Positions 59,728-64,000 of a stretch of 64,000 bases of DNA are shown piece after piece (within the stretch, counting starts at the first letter, position 1; the number at the start of each line of letters is the position of its first letter). The position numbers and the translations under genes were made by a program. The stretch comes from an uncultured Saprospiraceae bacterium (GTDB taxonomy: Bacteria > Bacteroidota > Bacteroidia > Chitinophagales > Saprospiraceae): contig CALEYL010000027.1 in NCBI GenBank assembly GCA_937926205.1, positions 1 to 64,000 of the forward strand. Direction: 5' to 3'. Below the pieces are notes generated by a model. That model saw only the letters and a program-made list of their open reading frames with translations, had not been told where the DNA came from and searched no databases.

Positions 59728-60027
59728 TTAGTATTTCAACTTCTCCATCATTTCGTTGCTGATGTCTTCGGTGTAAATACCATAGCCATTTACTAAAAGC
59801 CCTTTTAAGTTATGCTTGTCTGATGAAATAGCGTAGAGTATAGATTGGTCTGCCGGGTCGCTATCAACATCAAAACGGAAAGCCTTATCAATGTGAAATT
59901 CATCGTGGACGATTTTAAATTGTCCGCCACGGCACTCAATGCAGTTTTGTTTTAGGTTAAAATCTTCGGTGTAGCCTTTGGCCTTTAAGTCGTTGATGGC
60001 TTCGGTTAAGATGGTGTAATTTTCCAT
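59728..60027 (-). CDS. Small conserved Bacteroidota protein
   Basis: The 99-aa protein resembles a family in Bacteroidota often labelled as phosphoribosylpyrophosphate synthetase-like, although it has no such domain. The pattern ILTEAINDLKAKGYTEDFNLKQNCIEC, FHIDKAFRFDVDSDPADQSILYAI and LLVNGYGIYTEDISNEMMEKL is typical. It may bind a ligand, but this is unknown. Its ATG at 60027 is in the same frame as the end of the broken YjdI-like gene upstream, so the two may have once been fused. Confidence 0.65.
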   Translation of the reverse strand: MENYTILTEAINDLKAKGYTEDFNLKQNCIECRGGQFKIVHDEFHIDKAFRFDVDSDPADQSILYAISSDKHNLKGLLVNGYGIYTEDISNEMMEKLKY

Positions 60028-60030
60028 ATT

Positions 60031-60257
60031 TTTATTATTATTGAAAGAATAGTTTAGTGCCCCCGAGGAGCATTGGTCTATCGGGCCTTTAATTTTTCAG
60101 TAGTGCTGGTTTCGGGATTAATTCAGGGATGTTCTTTCGGGCGAAATACATCGGAATTGTTATATACGCAATTGCCAGAATGGATGCACTTGCCTGATTG
60201 CCACACGATGGTAATTTCACCATTGGTGTACAACTTATTAATGTTGAATTTATCCAT
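60031..60257 (-). pseudogene. YjdI-like iron-sulphur protein with nonsense and frameshift
   Basis: The frame starts MDKFNINKLYTNGEITIVWQ and then SGKCIHSGNCVYNNSDVFRPKEHP, matching the Fer4_19 (mono-cluster ferredoxin-like) family. At 60123-60125 a TGA stands where the conserved Trp of the HPW motif should be. Further on a frameshift near 60080-60095 is needed to reach the C-terminal DQCSSGAL motif. Both defects suggest a pseudogene. It overlaps the GNAT gene by eight bases, and this YjdJ-YjdI order is also known in other bacteria. Confidence 0.65.
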
Positions 60258-60543
60258 GATACTTTTTATCAATTAAAAACTCATACTCTGGATGCTCTTT
60301 GATGTATTTGGCAATGAATGGACAATACACCATGATTTTTAGTTTCTTTTCTTTTGTGTATTCCAAAGCAAATTTTGCCAATGCCGATGAAATTCCTTTC
60401 CCACGCCCTGCTTCGGGAACGAATGTGTGCATAAAGGCAATATTTCCTTTGTACCACCTGTAATCTATATAGCCAAATTCATCCCCAATTTTAGCTTCAA
60501 ATCTAAGACGTTTATCATTATTAATGATTTCAACTTCTTCCAT
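60250..60543 (-). CDS. GNAT-like N-acetyltransferase (YjdJ type)
   Basis: The 97-aa protein has the short GNAT domain of the YjdJ/Gcn5-related type: GYIDYRWYKGNIAFMHTFVP, the acetyl-CoA-binding AGRGKGISSALAKFALEYTKEK, and VYCPFIAKYIKEHPEYEFLI. Such proteins are usually encoded beside YjdI-type ferredoxin-like proteins, as seen here. The substrate is unknown. It shares one base with the alpha/beta hydrolase gene (TAATG), so the genes are coupled. Confidence 0.85.
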   Translation of the reverse strand: MEEVEIINNDKRLRFEAKIGDEFGYIDYRWYKGNIAFMHTFVPEAGRGKGISSALAKFALEYTKEKKLKIMVYCPFIAKYIKEHPEYEFLIDKKYHG

Positions 60544-61154
60544 TAGAACATTATTTGCTTTACTGAATTAATTTCATCGGCAATGATGGTGTGAGGCATG
60601 TTCGGATACACTTTGAACAATACTTCTGCACCCATTTTCTGTAATTGAATTTTACTTTCTTCACTTCGTTTAAACGGAACATGCGGGTCGTGGTCGCTGT
60701 TGCCAATAAATACTTTGCTGCCGGCAAAATCGCCTTTGTAGTTTGATTTGTTTATCAAATCGCCAATCAACCCACCGGTAAATGCTGCAACACCTGCATA
60801 AGGCTGGGCATATCGGGCAGCCACTTCAAGGGTCAAACAGGCTCCCTGTGAAAAGCCCATCAGGTACAAGTTTTCAGCACCAATAACTTCGGCAGTTTCT
60901 TCAATTAATCGCCCAACTATGGCAATAGCCGATGATAACCACGGCTCATTTTGATTTATTGGTGCAAGAAAACTATATGGGTACCAGGTGTGGTTGGTGG
61001 CTTGCGGAGCTGCTATGTAAAAGCTTTCATCGCAAAACTCATTTGCAAGCGTGATAATGTCATGAGCAGAGCCACCACGACCATGCAGGAGTATGATGGC
61101 TTTGCTTGCCTGATTTAGCGGCGATCCCTTTTCCAGAATGTTGTATTCATGCAT
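60543..61154 (-). CDS. Alpha/beta hydrolase (phospholipase/carboxylesterase type)
   Basis: The 203-aa enzyme has the oxyanion region AIILLHGRGGSAHDI, the nucleophile elbow LMGFSQGACLTLEVAARY, an acid in NSDHDPHVPF and a histidine in NMPHTIIADE. These fit the phospholipase/carboxylesterase group. In Bacteroidota it is often next to a ring-cleaving VOC dioxygenase, as here (one-base gap). The pair may act on quinone- or phenol-type compounds (MhqD/MhqO-like), a role inferred from gene order. Confidence 0.9.
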   Translation of the reverse strand: MHEYNILEKGSPLNQASKAIILLHGRGGSAHDIITLANEFCDESFYIAAPQATNHTWYPYSFLAPINQNEPWLSSAIAIVGRLIEETAEVIGAENLYLMGFSQGACLTLEVAARYAQPYAGVAAFTGGLIGDLINKSNYKGDFAGSKVFIGNSDHDPHVPFKRSEESKIQLQKMGAEVLFKVYPNMPHTIIADEINSVKQIMF

Positions 61155-61155
61155 G

Positions 61156-62112
61156 TCAGTCCATGAATTTATCGGTGTTCAATTCAATTGGTTTAAGGCC
61201 TTTTTCAATTTCCTTGCGGTTCACTTCTTCCCAAGGGGGAAGTTTTAATGATTCTCCCAACTGCTCTTTGGGTTCATCGTAAGTAAAGCCAATGTCACTG
61301 GTAGCTACTTCAAACAACACCCCACCCGGCTCACGAAAATATATAGAATGAAAATATTGCCTGTCCAGCATAGGTGTAACGTTAAGGCCTTGCTGTAAAA
61401 TGCGTTCCCGTACTTCCTGTTGTGTTTTGTCGTTTTCTGTTGCAAAAGCTAAATGATGCACTGTGCCGCTTCCACCCAAGCCACGCAAGCCATCTGGTTC
61501 ACAAATTACATCTACAAAATCGCCTGCCTTGCCACTGGCTGAAAAACGAAAGCGATTTCCTTTTTCAGCCACCAGTTTGTGATCCATTTTTTCGGTTAAT
61601 AACCCTGCTGTTCTTTCGTAGCCTTCTTCACTCAATGACACTCCATAAAAGCCTTTTACAGCATATTCCAAAGGGATTTGCCCGTAGGTAAAACCCGGCC
61701 TGTTGTCGGTTTTATTGGCAACCAACTCTACACCCAAACCATCATTGTCTTCAAAATAAATGAATGATTCTCCATTAAAACGCTCTTGTGGCTTATCGTA
61801 TAGAATGTTGAATTTTTCCAAACGCTTCATCCAATAATCTAAAGCATTTTCAGGTATGGAAAATGAAGTTACCGTAAGCTGCCCTTTACCTTTTCTACCT
61901 TTTGTAAGCCCGGGAATAGGGAAAAACGTCATAATCGTTCCCGGATTGCCAACTTCATCACCGTAGTATAGGTGATACACCTCAGGAGCGTCGAAGTTGA
62001 TGGTTTTTTTTACCATGCGTAAACCTAGAATGCCTGCATAAAAATCCACATTTTTTTGCGTGTCAGACGCAAGAGCTGTTACGTGGTGTAGCCCCAATAT
62101 TTTATTGCTCAT
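61156..62112 (-). CDS. VOC family ring-cleaving dioxygenase
   Basis: The 318-aa protein has two VOC domains, starting with ILGLHHVTALASDTQKNVDFYAGILGLRMVKKT, and has the second at TVHHLAFATENDKTQQEVRERI with FREPGGVLFEVATSDIGFT near the end; the His and Glu of these segments would bind the metal. It is similar to MhqO/MhqA-type dioxygenases that break down hydroquinone-like compounds. It is followed by an alpha/beta hydrolase and preceded, with a four-base overlap, by a broken cupin gene. This suggests a stress-detoxification operon. Confidence 0.9.
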   Translation of the reverse strand: MSNKILGLHHVTALASDTQKNVDFYAGILGLRMVKKTINFDAPEVYHLYYGDEVGNPGTIMTFFPIPGLTKGRKGKGQLTVTSFSIPENALDYWMKRLEKFNILYDKPQERFNGESFIYFEDNDGLGVELVANKTDNRPGFTYGQIPLEYAVKGFYGVSLSEEGYERTAGLLTEKMDHKLVAEKGNRFRFSASGKAGDFVDVICEPDGLRGLGGSGTVHHLAFATENDKTQQEVRERILQQGLNVTPMLDRQYFHSIYFREPGGVLFEVATSDIGFTYDEPKEQLGESLKLPPWEEVNRKEIEKGLKPIELNTDKFMD

Positions 62113-62367
62113 ATTGGCATAAAAATTGATTTACGAATTTGTTGATTTATGTTTTTTGTTCGGTGTCCATTGCCAGAGGCATCTACTACCAAAAACACAT
62201 CGCCTGCTTTGAAAGTTTTTTTCTCGCCCATGCTGTTTTCAATTTCAATCTCACCATCTAACAATACGATAAACTGCATTTCAATGTTCACTAATCCAAT
62301 GGCAATGTGCAATAAAGTCATCTATGAACTCCACCTTAATTTGCCAAATATCACTTATTATTTTCAT
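62109..62367 (-). pseudogene. Cupin domain gene, apparently frameshifted
   Basis: The readable part is 70 residues from 62321, with the cupin half QFIVLLDGEIEIENSMGEKKTFKAGDVFLVVDASGNGHRT and KSIFMPI at the end. A possible true start MKIISDIWQIKVEF lies at 62367 in another frame, so a frameshift or small deletion separates the two. Normal members are about 110-120 residues. It overlaps the dioxygenase ATG by four bases and was clearly part of the same operon. Confidence 0.6.
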
Positions 62368-62373
62368 GTGTTA

Positions 62374-62610
62374 TCATTTTAATTGCCTAAGCTTCCAAAG
62401 CATTTTTTCGTGTATTTCCATCAAACCGGTAATGAAATCACTGGTGCCTAAATCATGATATCCATTAGCAAAACGATAGATATTTTCACACAAGTAGATA
62501 ATAACACTTTCATGGTCAGATAAAAATTCATCGGCCAGCATCACCGCTAATTTGTGTGAAACTGTTTCTAAGTTTTCAGGTTTGTTTCCGATTTTGGTTT
62601 CTATACTTAT
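62374..62610 (-). pseudogene. Dps-like ferritin gene with internal deletion
   Basis: The frame reads SIETKIGNKPENLETVSHKLAVMLADEF, the beginning of a Dps protein, and goes directly to a C-terminal segment (LCENIYRFANGYHDLGTSDFITGLMEIHEKMLWKLRQL), skipping the central ferroxidase helices. The expected start codon is ATA at 62608-62610 in place of ATG. The frame also runs upstream into the end of the alginate-export gene. It is an inactivated gene for an iron-storing DNA-protection protein. Confidence 0.7.
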
Positions 62611-62617
62611 TAAGATT

Positions 62618-63973
62618 TTAAAACTTGAATTGCGTGGTGAAGGCGGCAAAAAATACCTGCATGCCTGGGCTTACGTCTTTTAAATATTGCCCCGGGTAAA
62701 ACCACATCGCTTCAGGTGTGAGCTTGATAAAAGCATTGGGCTGATATTCCAAAGCCAAGCCTAATTGATGCCCTATGAAACGGCTGGTGCTTTGGTCATC
62801 AAAAATCAGCATCACATTAGGACCATAAATTCCTTCGTTTACGGAGTATCGCCAAAACACATCATAGTCGGCACTTACTTCAAAGTACTTGAATGGTTTA
62901 AAACTGAAATTAGGATGAAAGTCAATTAGGTTTACAGGCCCAATCAAAGCTGCAAGTCCGAAATATGCCCCCCGTGGGAATAATGGATTGAAGGTGTTGA
63001 GTTGATTGTCGTTTTTGCTTTTATCTCCACTTATAATTTCAGTTTTTACGCCTATTGTTGGCTCGGTTTTCCTTTTATCAAACGTATAGTTCAGATCTAT
63101 TGAAGCAGTATAAGCATTGATGTATTGATTGCCCCAAGAACCGAATTGATATAAGGCTTCAAAATCGTAGTTCCATGTGTTGGACTTTCGCCAAATTCTT
63201 GTTCCAACTGAATGCCGAACCTCTTCACCTATGCCTGAATTGTATCTTTTGCTTTGATTATAGTAGCCAATGTAATAAATGTCTATATTATGAATTTTGG
63301 GAATTGCATTCCATACAGTATAAGTGCTCCAAAGTTTCTCTTGTTCATTGAATTTGTCATCAAACATGGCTTGTTGAACCCTTACCGGGTGCGAGTAATA
63401 GGCATCTATCTTTAGATTTTTCTTCTTCCAAAAGATCTTTGCCGCATCATAACTCTGCCTGTTATTTGGCCCTTCCCGCACAGCTATTAATCGCTGTGAA
63501 CCATACAAGAGTTCCTGTCTTCCAAATCGAAAAGTTAGACTTTCCAATGGATTTACATCGAAGAATATTTGCTGAATATCCAGCACATTTTGGTCAATAG
63601 GTCTATTGGGTGTCACCCTGCCTTCCGCAAAGGTGCTGTTGAACTGATTGAAAAATCGGAAGTGTTTTGAAAAGTGAAAATCAGTATGGTACAAGAAACG
63701 TGTGTAAAAAGAATTATACGATTCTACCGGAATATCACCCCAGTCTTCATTGGTTAAATGCTGAAATTGGTATCTCACTTCGCAACCATTTGAAAGGTAG
63801 CTTGTTGCGTTAGCATTTAGTTTTGTGAACTTTATTTTTTTATACCAACTTTTGGTGGTGTCATTTTTTAAATAGCTGTAATCTTCATCATATCTGAGGT
63901 TCTGAAACTTGTATTGGGCTTTCAACCCAAAACTTAATGTAAAGAATATAAATATTGTACACCATGATTTCAT
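62618..63973 (-). CDS. Alginate export family outer-membrane protein
   Basis: The 451-aa protein has a signal peptide (MKSWCTIFIFFTLSFGLKAQ) and a beta-barrel with alternating aromatic residues ending in TQFKF. It has the alginate_exp-like features FRFGRQELLYGSQRLIAVREGPNNRQSYDAAKIFW and a SGDKSKNDNQLNTFNPLFPRGAYFGLAALIGPVN block. These proteins are general porins or exporters for anionic polymers or aromatic compounds. It is the last complete gene, starting 27 bases from the window edge. It stands next to a stress-detoxification set, although the link is only positional. Confidence 0.85.
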   Translation of the reverse strand: MKSWCTIFIFFTLSFGLKAQYKFQNLRYDEDYSYLKNDTTKSWYKKIKFTKLNANATSYLSNGCEVRYQFQHLTNEDWGDIPVESYNSFYTRFLYHTDFHFSKHFRFFNQFNSTFAEGRVTPNRPIDQNVLDIQQIFFDVNPLESLTFRFGRQELLYGSQRLIAVREGPNNRQSYDAAKIFWKKKNLKIDAYYSHPVRVQQAMFDDKFNEQEKLWSTYTVWNAIPKIHNIDIYYIGYYNQSKRYNSGIGEEVRHSVGTRIWRKSNTWNYDFEALYQFGSWGNQYINAYTASIDLNYTFDKRKTEPTIGVKTEIISGDKSKNDNQLNTFNPLFPRGAYFGLAALIGPVNLIDFHPNFSFKPFKYFEVSADYDVFWRYSVNEGIYGPNVMLIFDDQSTSRFIGHQLGLALEYQPNAFIKLTPEAMWFYPGQYLKDVSPGMQVFFAAFTTQFKF

Positions 63974-64000
63974 TTTTAAAATTTTCGTATCAGAACCACA

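Noticed and set aside
1..64000. CRISPR arrays, rRNA genes and tRNA genes
   Set aside because: All gaps were read for regular repeats and cloverleaf-like arms; none was convincing. A covariance search would be needed to exclude a missed tRNA.

Overview
The window comes from a chromosome of a Bacteroidota bacterium, most likely of the Saprospiria (Saprospiraceae-like). This rests on a SusC/SusD pair, a type IX secretion sorting domain, Porin_10, WbqC, DUF3822, an LPxxC-free lipoprotein style typical of the phylum, and several copies of the Bacteroidota -7 promoter box (TAnnTTTG) in front of genes. The species cannot be named from the sequence alone. No rRNA or tRNA gene and no CRISPR array was seen.

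Layout. 0-11.5 kb: core and housekeeping genes (kbl, WbqC, a DUF433/DUF5615 pair, ffh, OmpA-like protein plus a membrane-anchored tandem HhH protein, flippase, saccharopine dehydrogenase-like protein, cdd, a lipoprotein esterase). 11.5-24.4 kb: an accessory block, all on the minus strand. It contains three very small peptides sharing an RG(R)PP motif, two paralogous tiny membrane proteins, a 139-aa unknown protein, a 542-aa isoprenoid-synthase-like protein, then an apparent five-gene operon: giant diverged histidine-kinase-like protein, two unknown proteins, sigma54-type response regulator, and a receiver-like/LRR protein ending in an EAD11-like helical domain. 24.6-32.5 kb: DUF1684, LemA and two TPM proteins, an M43-like metalloprotease, a Porin_10 protein, and a wHTH/TPR protein next to a small exported peptide. 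33-40.7 kb: an amidohydrolase, a Gfo/Idh/MocA oxidoreductase and a SusC/SusD pair, all on the plus strand. 40.7-51.5 kb: conserved housekeeping (tsaD, DUF3822, rsmD, argS, glnS, diadenylate cyclase, MiaE-like hydroxylase). 51.6-64 kb: an AT-rich, decaying region with many broken genes (YciI-like, TolC-like, LytTR regulator, IS3 transposase, YjdI-like, cupin, Dps), a probable group II intron fragment, palindromic repeats, and some intact genes (Crp/Fnr regulator, MlaD-like, T9SS cargo, TlpA-like, hydrolase, VOC dioxygenase, alginate-export porin).

The most interesting part is 11.5-24.4 kb. An isoprenoid-synthase-like gene, clustered small peptides, a histidine kinase and a response regulator in one directional block resemble in composition, though not in demonstrated sequence homology, a peptide-prenylation quorum-sensing locus of the ComQXPA kind. 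Here the output would include a sigma54 activator and an EAD-bearing protein of the type found in bacterial conflict systems. This is a hypothesis: the block may hold two independent units, since a terminator-like hairpin lies between the synthase-like gene and the kinase.
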